Assembly (NCBI RefSeq): GCF_900115155.1
Contig: NZ_FOVM01000011.1
Coordinates: forward strand, 34,608-98,607
DNA: 64,000 bases
Reading direction: 5' to 3'
Source of the DNA: Mycetocola miduiensis
Lineage (GTDB): Bacteria; Actinomycetota; Actinomycetes; Actinomycetales; Microbacteriaceae
The translations under genes were made by a program, and so were the position numbers. Below are positions 30,301 through 38,055 of this stretch, piece after piece. Position 1 is the stretch's first letter. The number at the start of each line of letters is the position of its first letter. The notes beneath the pieces are model-generated. The model saw nothing but the letters and a program-made list of their open reading frames with translations, was not told the DNA's origin and made no database searches.

Positions 30301-31103
30301 AGCACGCCATCAACCGGCCACGCGAGTCACTCATGGTCGTCACCGCGAGCGAGAAACACGCCACCCGCGTGCACCAGGCGGTCATCTCGGCGTTCGGGAT
30401 GCGGTCCGACCTGTCCGAGTTCATCCTCAAGGAACGGGCTGAACCGTTCACCGTGCTCACGCTCGAGCAGTCGGTCGCCGAAAGCCGTGACCGGGTCATC
30501 TTCTCGCTCGGTTACGGTGTCACCCCGCACGGCCGCGTGCTGTCGAACTTCGGCGCCCTCGGTGACCCGGGCGGAGACCGTCTGCTCGCCGTGGGTATGA
30601 CCCGCGCCCGTCGCTCGATGGTCATCGTCTCGTGCATCCGTCCCGAAGACATCGATGTTGACCGGATGCAGCATGGGATCGCCGCCCTGACCGAGATCCT
30701 CCGCCAGCCCGTGCAGCACGAGCCGACCCCGCCCGCAACGGACGGCGCCGAACCGATGCTGCTCGACCTGGCCGAGCGGCTCTACCGCCACGGATTGTCG
30801 GTCGAAGTGGGGTACCGCGGAAAGCTTGCGCTGGTCGCCTCATACGGAAACAAGGCCATCGCGGTCGAATCGGATCCCGAGATCGGTTCCGACTCACTGC
30901 GCGAATCCCTTCGACTCCGCCCTGACGTTCTGCGCCGGCTCGGCTGGCATTACCTCCGGGTGCACAGCTTCGACCTGTTCAGCGACCCCGACGGCGTTGC
31001 CTCGAAGATCGTGTCGATGCTGGGTGTCCCGGTTCCTGAGGCGACCGTTCCTGAGCCTACGGCTCCTGAGGCGACGCCTGCGTCCACCGAGTCGACGGCG
31101 TAG
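27327..31103 (+). CDS. Large SF1-helicase/nuclease-like protein with degenerate catalytic motifs
   Basis: 1,258 residues with the architecture of DUF4011/AAA helicases ending in a REase_MTES_1575-type (Vsr-like PD-(D/E)xK) domain. The P-loop position reads LPGTGGTQT (residues 321-329), so Gly326 replaces the essential Lys. The Walker B position reads VFVVDAGATT with Ala849 in place of Glu. Motif VI is recognisable (MTRARRSMVIVS, about 1091). The C-terminal nuclease reads KLALVASYGNKAIAVESDPE: the catalytic Asp strand has Ala1168, while Glu1181 remains. The frame is intact and uses host codons. GTG at 27327 or 27336 may start it, possibly leaderless. It is followed by a small conserved-looking protein. 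Confidence 0.82.
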   Translation: MWVVWRLDKKPDARDFEIDDANTSLALSVTSPTGLSVGDPNFAVANVADTERQRWRDQLAAVGGRSPLLHFIDEPRTRIELSSTHPGGLPQFITGHSTLLSNLIRDELALRSAKAAADQITVKGIELRTVRGIESVHLAIGLAQWRNNGEDFSAPVLLRPVAIRRYGRDFELKLKGAPFLNPELARALHEQYRITLDAEAFEALAVTNGVFKPQPVIDRLRGLTQHLEWFSVQPRLVVSSFADVGNALARDAGDLEHPVLDALAGNPGARRLVEGLFSPVDAIGQDERPPATDTLLLDADTEQENVIAQISAGHSIVVTTLPGTGGTQTVVNAIGALVAQHKRVLVVSARRSSLDGIRHRFSKVGLPGFTVSPATIRRDLIQAISRNEKAVAPKVADVDDALVRLRKVLLDYRGSLGRVDSGLGVSVIDALEALTRLGNLPVPPTTSARLDVASLEKLAGNRGVTARKLATAAALGEFQYGPDDSPWYGAQFASTRQAKATHDLAKKLHRTELPRLLERGFELIGQTRMRAFESVEELGIYLRLLLDVRETLDKFQPSVFDRSLGELIAATSNRRDAPAMSGANRRRLKKLAREYVRPGVHIADMNAALHRIQQQRTLWQRYVAAGVTPEVPLGIADVQVAYQRVVEDLSKLDVPLGRHKSEPLVSLPVKELIRLLSGLAADSQVMENLQERTTLIAELREKGLAPLITDLSVRHVPEDQVAAELELAWWQSVLEHMLATDRALLGANTSVIDRLEADFRLVDEAHASASGALLGALLADTWKIGLVDFPDEASALKKLLRGDSATPTKLEATAPHLSRVLSPVWLASPYEVHVIPERVRFDAVFVVDAGATTLAENAVAIRRARQIVAVGDPVTQSPTPFQIAIGNLPEPAAVENVDARHADSALARLSGLLPTLTLTRSYRAGGEDLAELVNHRFYGGEIESLPWAGSFLGHGSLTLDYVPNGHGMPDPETGGVESVDAEVARVVNLVLEHAINRPRESLMVVTASEKHATRVHQAVISAFGMRSDLSEFILKERAEPFTVLTLEQSVAESRDRVIFSLGYGVTPHGRVLSNFGALGDPGGDRLLAVGMTRARRSMVIVSCIRPEDIDVDRMQHGIAALTEILRQPVQHEPTPPATDGAEPMLLDLAERLYRHGLSVEVGYRGKLALVASYGNKAIAVESDPEIGSDSLRESLRLRPDVLRRLGWHYLRVHSFDLFSDPDGVASKIVSMLGVPVPEATVPEPTAPEATPASTESTA

Positions 31104-31132
31104 GGCCTCTTTCCCGGTTTAAGCTTGAGGGT

Positions 31133-31372
31133 ATGCCTGCCACTTCGCCCTCCGAGGAGAACCCCGATGCGCCGGTCGTCCGCCGCATCCGGGGGTCTCG
31201 TCGTGTGATCCGGCCAGGCGCCCCCGGCGCGGATCCCACGCCGCAGTCCAGTGCCCGGCCAACGGAGGGCGCCGTGCGTGCCGGGGAAGACACCGATGCC
31301 TCATGGGGTGCGGCCGGCGCCGACACCAATGATGCCCAGTTGAAGCAGGATGTCCCTCCGCACTGGGGCTGA
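31133..31372 (+). CDS. Small polar protein downstream of the helicase-like gene
   Basis: 79 residues, Pro/Arg/Asp-rich, ending QLKQDVPPHWG. No domain recognised. It lies 29 bp after the helicase-like gene and is followed by a strong terminator, so it is probably the last gene of that transcript. Confidence 0.6.
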   Translation: MPATSPSEENPDAPVVRRIRGSRRVIRPGAPGADPTPQSSARPTEGAVRAGEDTDASWGAAGADTNDAQLKQDVPPHWG

Positions 31373-31382
31373 ACCAACACTT

Positions 31383-31426
31383 AACGACGAACCGCGAGCT
31401 GCCGAAGTTGCTCGCGGTTCGTCGTT
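31383..31426. terminator. 17-bp hairpin closing the helicase operon
   Basis: Perfect arms 31383-31399 and 31410-31426 (AACGACGAACC... / ...GGTTCGTCGTT) with a 10-nt loop, just after the 79-residue gene. Confidence 0.85.
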
Positions 31427-31460
31427 TGCTCGTGAAGTCGCTGGCCCTTGACGTTTGCTC

Positions 31461-31540
31461 GGCCTTGGAGTTACTGGGCCTTGGAGTTACTGGCCCTTGG
31501 AGTTACTGGGCCTCAAAGTTACTGGCGCGCGGTGTTCCTG
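31461..31540. repeat. Tandem 16-bp repeats at the 3' end of mscL
   Basis: Units GGCCTTGGAGTTACTG at 31461 and 31477 are identical. GCCCTTGGAGTTACTG (31493) and GGCCTCAAAGTTACTG (31509) are close, and 31525-31540 is a distant copy. The last two include the mscL stop and final codons, so the array grew out of the gene's 3' end. Confidence 0.92.
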
Positions 31541-31923
31541 GCGAGAAGGTCCCGGATCTCGGTGAGGACGTCGATCTCGGTGACGGGGGTGTCCTCCCGG
31601 ACCACTCCGGCCTTGCGCCTGGCGTCTGCGTGCTTCTTCATGGTGTTGATGGGAAGGACGAAGACGAAGTAGACGACAGCGGCGACGATGAGGAAGGTGA
31701 GGGACGCGCCGATCACTGCCCCGAACTTCAGCTCCGCCGATCCGATCGTGAGGATCAGGGACTTGTCCAGGCTGTCGGCCTGGAACAGCGCACCGATCAG
31801 CGGGTTGAAGATGTTCTGGACGATCGAGTTGACAACTCCGGTGAACGCGGCGCCGATGACGACAGCGACGGCAAGGTCTATGACGTTGCCGCGCATGATG
31901 AAGTCCTTGAAGCCTTTGAGCAT
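31519..31923 (-). CDS. mscL: Large-conductance mechanosensitive channel MscL
   Basis: 134 residues, a homopentameric safety valve. N-terminal MLKGFKDFIMRGNVIDLAVA and VVIGAAFTGVVNSIVQNIFN form TM1, SLTFLIVAAVVYFVFVLPIN TM2, with a cytoplasmic helix at the end (LTEIRDLLARN). Its 3' end runs into the 16-bp tandem repeats. Confidence 0.96.
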   Translation of the reverse strand: MLKGFKDFIMRGNVIDLAVAVVIGAAFTGVVNSIVQNIFNPLIGALFQADSLDKSLILTIGSAELKFGAVIGASLTFLIVAAVVYFVFVLPINTMKKHADARRKAGVVREDTPVTEIDVLTEIRDLLARNTARQ

Positions 31924-31948
31924 GCGGGTCTCCCTCTTGAGGTGGTTG

Positions 31949-32293
31949 TCAGGCGGCGGGCGTGCTGGAAGAGCTTCCGGACGACGAAGCCGACGAAGCC
32001 GATGAGGCCGTCTTCTCCGACTTCGGCTCCGATTTCTTCGTCTCGGTATTCTTCGTCTCGGTGTTCTTCGATTCTGAGTTGCTCGATGCCGGCTTCTTCG
32101 ACGTCTTGCTCTCAGACGCCCGCGAATCGTTGCGGTAGAAACCTGAGCCGTTGAAGCTCACCCCGACGGCGCTGAAGAGTTTGCGCAATTTGCCCTGGCA
32201 GGTCGGGCATTCGGTGAGGGAAGCGTCGGTGAAGGATTGCTGGATGTCGAACGCGGTGTCGCAGACAGTGCATTTGTACGAATAGGTGGGCAT
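31949..32293 (-). CDS. FmdB-family zinc-ribbon protein with Ser/Lys-rich tail
   Basis: 114 residues. Zinc ribbon MPTYSYKCTVCDTAFDIQQS with Cys8, Cys11, Cys29 and Cys32; GSGFYRNDSR is the family's second mark. After residue 60 comes a low-complexity tail of SKNTETKNTETKKSEPKSE type with short repeats. The family is regulatory or structural; function not settled. It lies upstream of mscL on the same strand. Confidence 0.9.
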   Translation of the reverse strand: MPTYSYKCTVCDTAFDIQQSFTDASLTECPTCQGKLRKLFSAVGVSFNGSGFYRNDSRASESKTSKKPASSNSESKNTETKNTETKKSEPKSEKTASSASSASSSGSSSSTPAA

Positions 32294-32352
32294 GGTGATT
32301 TCCTGGCTGGTTGCGGCAGTGTGCCGGGTCGGTCGTGCTGAAGTCGGGGAGG

Positions 32353-32934
32353 TCAGAAGTCGAGGATGCGCGACGGAGTGACCACGCCGTTCACCGGCTG
32401 GTCGTGCAGCTCGCGCGGAATGTCCGCATGGATCTCGGAATCGTAGACAACGGCGTACACGGGAGGGCACTTCTCCATCGATCCGAGTGTCTTGTCGTAA
32501 TAGCCGCGCCCCCAACCCAGGCGTGTGCCGTCGGTGCCGATCGCGGCGGCGGGAACGATGATGAGATCGACATCGTTGATGGCGATGGGGCCGAGTGTGT
32601 CGCCGACGGGCTCAGGCATGCCGAACAAGCCCTGCTGCTCTTCCTCGCCTTCAGTTCCGACGGTCCAGTCGAGCAGCCCGTCTTCGCGGCTGACGGGGAA
32701 GAGTACACGGATGTTCTGGGCAAGTGCCCAATTCACGAACGGCCGGGTGTCTGGCTCTGTGGGCGACGACAAGTAGCAGGAGATGCTCCGGGCGTCGAGG
32801 CCCGTGACGAGGGAGACGAGGTTGTTCGTCACACCGATCGTCGCTTTCTCCCGCTCGTTGGTGGTGAGGTTCTGCCGTCGCTCGCGTAGTTCGGCGCGCA
32901 TTGCGCGCTTCTGATGATCCGCGGGGGTGGGCAT
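32353..32934 (-). CDS. 5-formyltetrahydrofolate cyclo-ligase
   Basis: 193 residues. It converts 5-formyl-THF to 5,10-methenyl-THF using ATP. MRAELRERRQNL at the start, FPVSREDGLLDW and the signature RLGWGRGYYDKTLG near residue 140. First gene of the leftward cyclo-ligase-fmdB-mscL cluster, divergent from galU. Confidence 0.93.
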   Translation of the reverse strand: MPTPADHQKRAMRAELRERRQNLTTNEREKATIGVTNNLVSLVTGLDARSISCYLSSPTEPDTRPFVNWALAQNIRVLFPVSREDGLLDWTVGTEGEEEQQGLFGMPEPVGDTLGPIAINDVDLIIVPAAAIGTDGTRLGWGRGYYDKTLGSMEKCPPVYAVVYDSEIHADIPRELHDQPVNGVVTPSRILDF

Positions 32935-33021
32935 GTGCCCATTCTAAACGGCGGATGCCGGTCTGCCAGCATCCGCACGTCGGGTTGTCCCCATAAAATG
33001 TGTGGCCACTACGATTGAGCC

Positions 33022-33915
33022 ATGTCGCCATCTGTACGAAAAGTAGTCATTCCAGCCGCAGGCCTCGGAACCCGCTTCCTTCCGGCCACCAAAGCGATGC
33101 CGAAGGAGATGCTTCCGGTCGTCGACAAGCCGGCAATCCAGTACGTGGTTGAAGAAGCGGTCAGTGCGGGGCTCAACGATGTACTGATGATCATCGGGCG
33201 CAACAAGAACGCGCTCGCCAACCACTTTGACAGCGTCATCGAGCTGGAACTCGCGCTCGAAAAAAAGGGCGACACGAACCGGCTCGACCGGGTGGTCGAG
33301 TCGAGCGAGCTCGCCGACATCCACTTCCTGCGCCAGGGAGACCCGCGCGGCCTTGGGCACGCCGTCTCCCGTGCCAGGCGGCACGTCGGCAACGAGCCAT
33401 TCGCCGTGCTGCTCGGTGACGATCTCATCGACGCCAGGGACCCGCTCCTGACCAAGATGATCGCCGAGCAGGAGAGCCGACAGGCCACGGTCATCGCGCT
33501 CATGGAGGTGGACCCGTCCACGATCCACATGTACGGCTGCGCGGCGGTCGAGGAAACCGACACCCCGGACGTCGTTCGCGTGACTGGCCTGGTCGAGAAG
33601 CCCGCCCCTGAGGATGCCCCGTCCAATCTCGCCATCATCGGCCGGTATGTTCTCACTCCCGAAGTGTTCGACATCCTCGATCGGACAGCGCCGGGCAAGG
33701 GCGGCGAAATCCAGCTCACGGACGCTCTCCAGGAACTCGCAGCAGACGAGTCGATCGCCGGCGGAGTGTATGGAGTGATTTTCCGCGGCCGCCGTTACGA
33801 CACCGGCGACCGTCTCGACTACATCAAAGCCATCATCCAGCTCGCGTCCGATCGTGAAGACCTCGGCGTCGACCTGAAGCCGTGGCTCAAGGACTTCGCC
33901 GCCAAACTCAACTAG
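33022..33915 (+). CDS. galU: UTP-glucose-1-phosphate uridylyltransferase
   Basis: 297 residues making UDP-glucose for envelope glycans. VIPAAGLGTRFLPATKAMPK (nucleotide loop), EMLPVVDKPAIQYVVEEAV, RQGDPRGLGHAV and GLVEKPAPEDAPSNLAIIGR. It is followed after 29 bp by the GNAT gene. Confidence 0.96.
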   Translation: MSPSVRKVVIPAAGLGTRFLPATKAMPKEMLPVVDKPAIQYVVEEAVSAGLNDVLMIIGRNKNALANHFDSVIELELALEKKGDTNRLDRVVESSELADIHFLRQGDPRGLGHAVSRARRHVGNEPFAVLLGDDLIDARDPLLTKMIAEQESRQATVIALMEVDPSTIHMYGCAAVEETDTPDVVRVTGLVEKPAPEDAPSNLAIIGRYVLTPEVFDILDRTAPGKGGEIQLTDALQELAADESIAGGVYGVIFRGRRYDTGDRLDYIKAIIQLASDREDLGVDLKPWLKDFAAKLN

Positions 33916-33944
33916 ATCGCCTTATTGCCCGAAGGAGAACCACG

Positions 33945-34610
33945 GTGGCCCAATTCGCGCCTGTGCTGAATGACGGAGTGATCACCGTCCGGCCGGTCCG
34001 CGTGCGCGATGCGAAGGTGATCGAGCACGAGTTGCTCAGTAACCGCTCGTGGTTGCGGCCGTGGGAGGCGACCAGCCCGTACGCGCCGCGTTCCTTCGAC
34101 ATGCGCTCGAGCATCCGTTCACTCCTCTCGAACGCGCGGGCGGGCGGCGGACTCCCTCTCGTGATGGAATACGAAGGTGAGATCGCCGGCCAGCTGAACG
34201 TGTCAGGCATCACCTACGGTTCGCTGTCGTCGGCGACGCTGGGTTATTGGGTGTCTGAGCGGTTCGCCGGGCGTTCGGTCACGCCGACGTCGGTCGCCCT
34301 CGCCACGGACTACTGCTTCACCGAGATGGGGCTCCACCGGATGGAGATCTGCATTCGGCCCGAGAACGCGCCGAGCCTTCGAGTGGTCGAGAAGCTTGGG
34401 TTCCGGTATGAGGGGTTCCGGCGGCGGTACATCCATATCAACGGTGACTGGCGCGACCATTTCTGCTTCGCGCTCGTCCGCGAAGAAGTTCCGCAAGGGG
34501 TGCTTCGCCGCTGGCAGGCCGGTGAGGTGCCGGCAGACGCCGCCGACGTCCCCGCGGTCGACCGGGTGGCCTCGCAGACGCCTCTGCTGCCACCGCCGGC
34601 ACTTTTCTGA
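33945..34610 (+). CDS. RimJ/RimL-type GNAT N-acetyltransferase
   Basis: 221 residues. GNAT core: VITVRPVRVRDAKVIEHELL, GYWVSERFAGRSVTPTSVAL (acetyl-CoA loop) and GLHRMEICIRPENAPSLRVV followed by EKLGFRYEGFRRRYIHINGD. It may acetylate ribosomal or other protein N-termini. GTG 33945 is preceded by AAGGAG. It stands between galU and the GlpR-like gene, the conserved actinobacterial order except that the gephyrin-like glp/moeA gene is absent. Confidence 0.88.
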   Translation: MAQFAPVLNDGVITVRPVRVRDAKVIEHELLSNRSWLRPWEATSPYAPRSFDMRSSIRSLLSNARAGGGLPLVMEYEGEIAGQLNVSGITYGSLSSATLGYWVSERFAGRSVTPTSVALATDYCFTEMGLHRMEICIRPENAPSLRVVEKLGFRYEGFRRRYIHINGDWRDHFCFALVREEVPQGVLRRWQAGEVPADAADVPAVDRVASQTPLLPPPALF

Positions 34611-34687
34611 ACCTTCAACCTCAACTTTCGGGTGACACACCCGTCGCAATGAGAAAGAAAGCGCGAAAGCGCTCGTAGTTTAGAGCC

Positions 34688-35614
34688 ATGACTGGTGGCG
34701 GGCTCCTGAGCGGCGGAATTGTCTTCGCTGTCGCCGCTGTGCTCTGGATCGTCTATCTGCTGCCGACGTGGCTGCGCCGGAGCGAGTATCTCGCCACGGA
34801 ACGCAACGCCATCCGCTTGCAGCAGACCCTCCGAATCCTGGCCGAGACGGCTGAGGTTCCCGCCGAGATCCGCGTCGAAGCCACCGCCCGCAACGTTGCC
34901 GAACAGCAGAAGGTTCTCAAGCGCGTCGAGGCCGAAGCTCGTGAGCGGGCACGCCTGGAGGCAACAGCATCCGTCGAAGCCGCTCGAGCCAACGCATCCG
35001 CAGAAATCGCGGCGCTGAGGGCCCAGCCGCGCGTCCGCATCGCCCGAGCACGTCGTCGCGCCCGGCTCACGGCTACAACGGTGCTCTTCCTCTCCCTCGT
35101 CGCCGCCGCTGTTGGCGGCTGGATGTTCGCCACCGCAGGGTCTGCCCTCCTCCTCGCCACCGCCAGCGGAACCGGGTTCCTGGCGCTCGCCACGATCGTC
35201 CGAATGGCGAAAGTCGGCAAGCGTATGACCAGGGCCGCGGCGCCGGCCAGGACCGTTGAGCGTCAGGCCGTGTTCGAGCCGGTCGAATTCGAGGCAAGCG
35301 CCCCGGCGACGACAACCTGGACCCCCATGCCGCTGCCGAAGCCGCTTCACCTCTCTCACGGCTCGTCTGCCGCTGAGGCGATCGCGCAGGCTGATGCGCA
35401 CGCTGCTCTGCGCCGGGCTGCCGTCGCGCAGGTCATGGCCGCCCGTGCCGCTGAGCAGGCCCCGGTGGTGCCGTCAATCGTTGCTGCCGTGGAGGAGAGC
35501 GTCCCGGCGGCCGTCGCTCCGAGTCGCTTCGCCGGGATGGGGATCGTCGACGAGGCGGAACTGGCACCGACAGACGTCAACGCGATCCTCCAGCGTCGTC
35601 GCATCGCCAGTTAG
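34688..35614 (+). CDS. GlpR-like membrane protein (gephyrin-like receptor type)
   Basis: 308 residues. Short outside tail, TM1 (about 7-25), basic WLRRSEY stop, a helical Glu/Arg-rich coiled coil (about 60-115), TM2 (about 129-148), TM3 (about 151-172), then a disordered Ala/Pro tail with a conserved-looking end (RFAGMGIVDEAELAPTDVNA). Position (galU, RimJ, this gene) and shape match the corynebacterial GLP receptor involved in divisome/elongation balance. Identity is inferred from synteny and topology. Confidence 0.6.
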   Translation: MTGGGLLSGGIVFAVAAVLWIVYLLPTWLRRSEYLATERNAIRLQQTLRILAETAEVPAEIRVEATARNVAEQQKVLKRVEAEARERARLEATASVEAARANASAEIAALRAQPRVRIARARRRARLTATTVLFLSLVAAAVGGWMFATAGSALLLATASGTGFLALATIVRMAKVGKRMTRAAAPARTVERQAVFEPVEFEASAPATTTWTPMPLPKPLHLSHGSSAAEAIAQADAHAALRRAAVAQVMAARAAEQAPVVPSIVAAVEESVPAAVAPSRFAGMGIVDEAELAPTDVNAILQRRRIAS

Positions 35615-35657
35615 TGAATCGCACGCGCCCGATCGCGTGATAATCTTGACGACACCA

Positions 35658-35730
35658 GGGCCTATGGCGCAGTTGGTAGCGCGCCTCGTTCGCATCGAGG
35701 AGGTCAGGAGTTCGAATCTCCTTAGGTCCA
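35658..35730 (+). tRNA. tRNA-Ala (anticodon CGC)
   Basis: Acceptor GGGCCTA/TAGGTCC, anticodon stem CCTCG/CGAGG with loop TTCGCAT (CGC at 35691-35693), T-loop GTTCGAATC, discriminator A. CCA is not encoded (CCC follows). A TGA-TAATCT extended -10 lies at 35638-35646. Confidence 0.95.
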
Positions 35731-35771
35731 CCCTGTAGAGAATCGCCGAGTTCGTGTTTGCCCGTCACCGC

Positions 35772-35795
35772 CGGACGCTGGATGTCCAGCGTCCG
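35772..35795. repeat. Perfect 11-bp hairpin before ppk2
   Basis: CGGACGCTGGA-TG-TCCAGCGTCCG, ending a few bases before the GAAGGG ribosome site of ppk2. It may terminate the tRNA-Ala transcript or control ppk2 translation. Confidence 0.75.
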
Positions 35796-35809
35796 AGTTG
35801 GAAGGGCAC

Positions 35810-36637
35810 ATGATGTCCGGTTCGAAGAAGAAGGCCAAGAAGAACAAACGCCTCGCCAAGGCGTTGTACGAGGCTGAACTGACCCGACTGCAGGTCGAGC
35901 TTGTCACCATGCAGCGCTGGGTCACGGCAACGGGCGCTCGAGTGCTCGTCCTGTTCGAAGGACGTGACGCCGCAGGTAAGGGCGGCGCGATCAAACGCAT
36001 CGTGCAGTACCTCAACCCCCGCTCGGCGCGGGTCGTCGCGCTTCCCACCCCGAGCGAACGCGAACGTGGACAGTGGTACTACCAGCGGTACATCGAACGG
36101 CTCCCGACAGCCGGGGAGATCGTACTGATGGACCGCTCCTGGTACAACCGGGCCGGTGTCGAAAAGGTGATGGACTACTGCACGGTCGAGGAGTACGAGC
36201 GGTTCCTCGAGCAGACCCCCGTCCTCGAGCGGATGCTCGTCGATGACGGCATCATCCTCGTCAAGTACTGGTTCTCCGTCTCAGACACTGAGCAGGAGAA
36301 GCGGTTCAAGTCGCGCCTCCAGGACCCGGTACGGCGGTGGAAGCTGTCTGAAACGGACCTCGCATCGATCACCAAGTGGGAGGACTACTCCCAGGCGAAG
36401 GACGCCATGTTTGCCGCAACCGACACCCCGGAAGCGCCGTGGTGGACGGTGGAGAGCGACGATAAACGCTCGTCGAGACTGAACACGATCGCGCACCTGC
36501 TCTCACAGGTGCCGTACGAGCAAAGCGAGCCAGCCAAGGTGAAAATCCCCGAACGCCCGGACGCCAATGAAACGGACCGTCCGGACATCGACGAACAGAA
36601 CTTCGTTCCCGACCACGCCGGGTCGTTGTCGGCCTGA
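35810..36637 (+). CDS. ppk2: Polyphosphate kinase 2
   Basis: 275 residues, a PPK2 class I-like P-loop kinase that moves phosphate between polyphosphate and nucleotides. Walker A FEGRDAAGKGGAIKRI, lid RERGQWYYQRYIERLP, Walker B EIVLMDRSWYNRAGVE and KYWFSVSDTEQEKRF. The acidic C-terminus is extra. ATG 35810 or 35813 both possible. Confidence 0.95.
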   Translation: MMSGSKKKAKKNKRLAKALYEAELTRLQVELVTMQRWVTATGARVLVLFEGRDAAGKGGAIKRIVQYLNPRSARVVALPTPSERERGQWYYQRYIERLPTAGEIVLMDRSWYNRAGVEKVMDYCTVEEYERFLEQTPVLERMLVDDGIILVKYWFSVSDTEQEKRFKSRLQDPVRRWKLSETDLASITKWEDYSQAKDAMFAATDTPEAPWWTVESDDKRSSRLNTIAHLLSQVPYEQSEPAKVKIPERPDANETDRPDIDEQNFVPDHAGSLSA

Positions 36638-36651
36638 TCCTGTGAGGCCGG

Positions 36652-37512
36652 TCACTTGAGCAGCCGGGAAAGAACCCGGTCGGCGAGCGGCTTACCCCCG
36701 GTCTGGCAGGTCGGGCAGTACTGGAACGTGGAGTCGGAGTAGATCACCTGCCTGATCATGTCGCCGCACACCGGGCACGGTTCACCGGTGCGTCCGTGGA
36801 CCTGCAGCCCCGATTTCTTCTCTCGCTTCAGGTCCGATGCGGCCAGGCCGTCGGCTCGCGAAATCGCCTCAGCGAGGGTGAACTGCAGCGCCATGAAGAG
36901 CCGCGAGGCATCGTCGTCGCTCATCGCAGCGGGTTTGAACGGAGACATCCGTGCCGAGTGCAGTATCTCGTCCGAGTAGGCGTTGCCGATGCCGGCGATC
37001 AGTGACTGGTTACGCAGCACTCCCTTGATCTGGGATCGCCCCGCCGATTTGAGGATGCGGGCGAACACCTCCTCGGTGAATTCCGGTGCCAAAGGATCGG
37101 GGCCCAGCCGGGCGATCCCCTGGACCTCGGCCGGACTCCGGACGAGGTACACCGCGAGGCTCTTCTTCGTCCCGGCCTCGGTGATGTCGAAACCGGAGCC
37201 GTCGTCGAGCACCAGCCGGGCGGCAAGGGCGGTGCGGCCGGGTTTGCCTGTTGGCGCAGGAGGATCGTCGCGCCACCGGATCCAGCCGGCCCTCGCCAGG
37301 TGGAAGATCAGGTGGACGTCGTCGACGGTGATGTCGAGGAACTTGCCGTGCCGCGTTACGCCGCGGACGACTCGGCCGTTCAGCGCGCTCACCGGCGGAT
37401 CGAAGGTCTTGAGCGCGGCGAACGAAACCATGTCGAGTCGATCGACTGTGCGGCCGCTCAGGCGCGTGCCAAGGTCGGTCACGAGCGCGTGGACCTCTGG
37501 AAGCTCTGGCAC
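36652..37512 (-). CDS. Fpg/Nei-family DNA glycosylase
   Basis: 286 residues. N-terminal Pro-Glu of MPELPEVHALV (Schiff-base Pro1 and Glu2 after Met removal), H2TH region GVLRNQSLIAGIGNAYSDEI and a zinc finger CPVC...CPTC near the end. It removes oxidised bases. Closer to actinobacterial Fpg2/Nei types than to classical MutM. It converges with ppk2 (14 bp). Confidence 0.9.
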   Translation of the reverse strand: MPELPEVHALVTDLGTRLSGRTVDRLDMVSFAALKTFDPPVSALNGRVVRGVTRHGKFLDITVDDVHLIFHLARAGWIRWRDDPPAPTGKPGRTALAARLVLDDGSGFDITEAGTKKSLAVYLVRSPAEVQGIARLGPDPLAPEFTEEVFARILKSAGRSQIKGVLRNQSLIAGIGNAYSDEILHSARMSPFKPAAMSDDDASRLFMALQFTLAEAISRADGLAASDLKREKKSGLQVHGRTGEPCPVCGDMIRQVIYSDSTFQYCPTCQTGGKPLADRVLSRLLK

Positions 37513-37615
37513 GGTCCCAGTCTCTGCCAGCCCACCGACATCCGTCCAGTGGGAATCAGGCTCCGGTCGCGCTGCCTCACTAAACTGGGACTACTAGCGA
37601 GGGGGAGGGGCAGCC

Positions 37616-38047
37616 ATGTTCGAGAACGCTGGATGGATTTGGGGTATCGCCATCGTCGCGATGCTCGTGGTCGTGATCGCCCTGTTCGGTAAGCGACTCA
37701 AAGGCGTCTTCTCCGCCGAGGGGTCAGCGCGATTCGACACGACCGAGATTCCGCCGGATGATCCTGAAACGCGCGAGTTCATTGTGCGTGACGACCAGAC
37801 CGGTTCACGGCTGCAATTCGTGACACTGCACGAGCAGGGTCGGGTTGTCAGCATCGTTGTGCCAGCCAAACACCTGCGTACCGGCGTGGAGGTCGACCTC
37901 TTCGAGGCGGCCCTGCCGTCAGCGCCACAGGTGCTCCGCTGGACCTGGCCACAGACGACCCCCGACGGTTACGCCGCGCTGCAGATCATCGCCATGCGGA
38001 TGCCGCAGCTCGAGTTCGTAGACGCACAGGGAAACCGCGTTCCCTGA
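37616..38047 (+). CDS. Single-helix membrane protein, unknown family
   Basis: 143 residues: N-terminal transmembrane segment (IWGIAIVAMLVVVIALFGKR, about 8-27) and a soluble domain (FIVRDDQTGSRLQFVTLHEQ ... VELFEAALPSAP-like strands). A GGAGGGG-type site precedes ATG 37616. Not recognised; probably cell-envelope linked. Confidence 0.65.
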   Translation: MFENAGWIWGIAIVAMLVVVIALFGKRLKGVFSAEGSARFDTTEIPPDDPETREFIVRDDQTGSRLQFVTLHEQGRVVSIVVPAKHLRTGVEVDLFEAALPSAPQVLRWTWPQTTPDGYAALQIIAMRMPQLEFVDAQGNRVP

Positions 38048-38055
38048 ACCGTGAG

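Noticed and set aside
31461..31540. CRISPR array
   Set aside because: Units are 16 bp and directly joined without spacers, and no cas genes are in the window.
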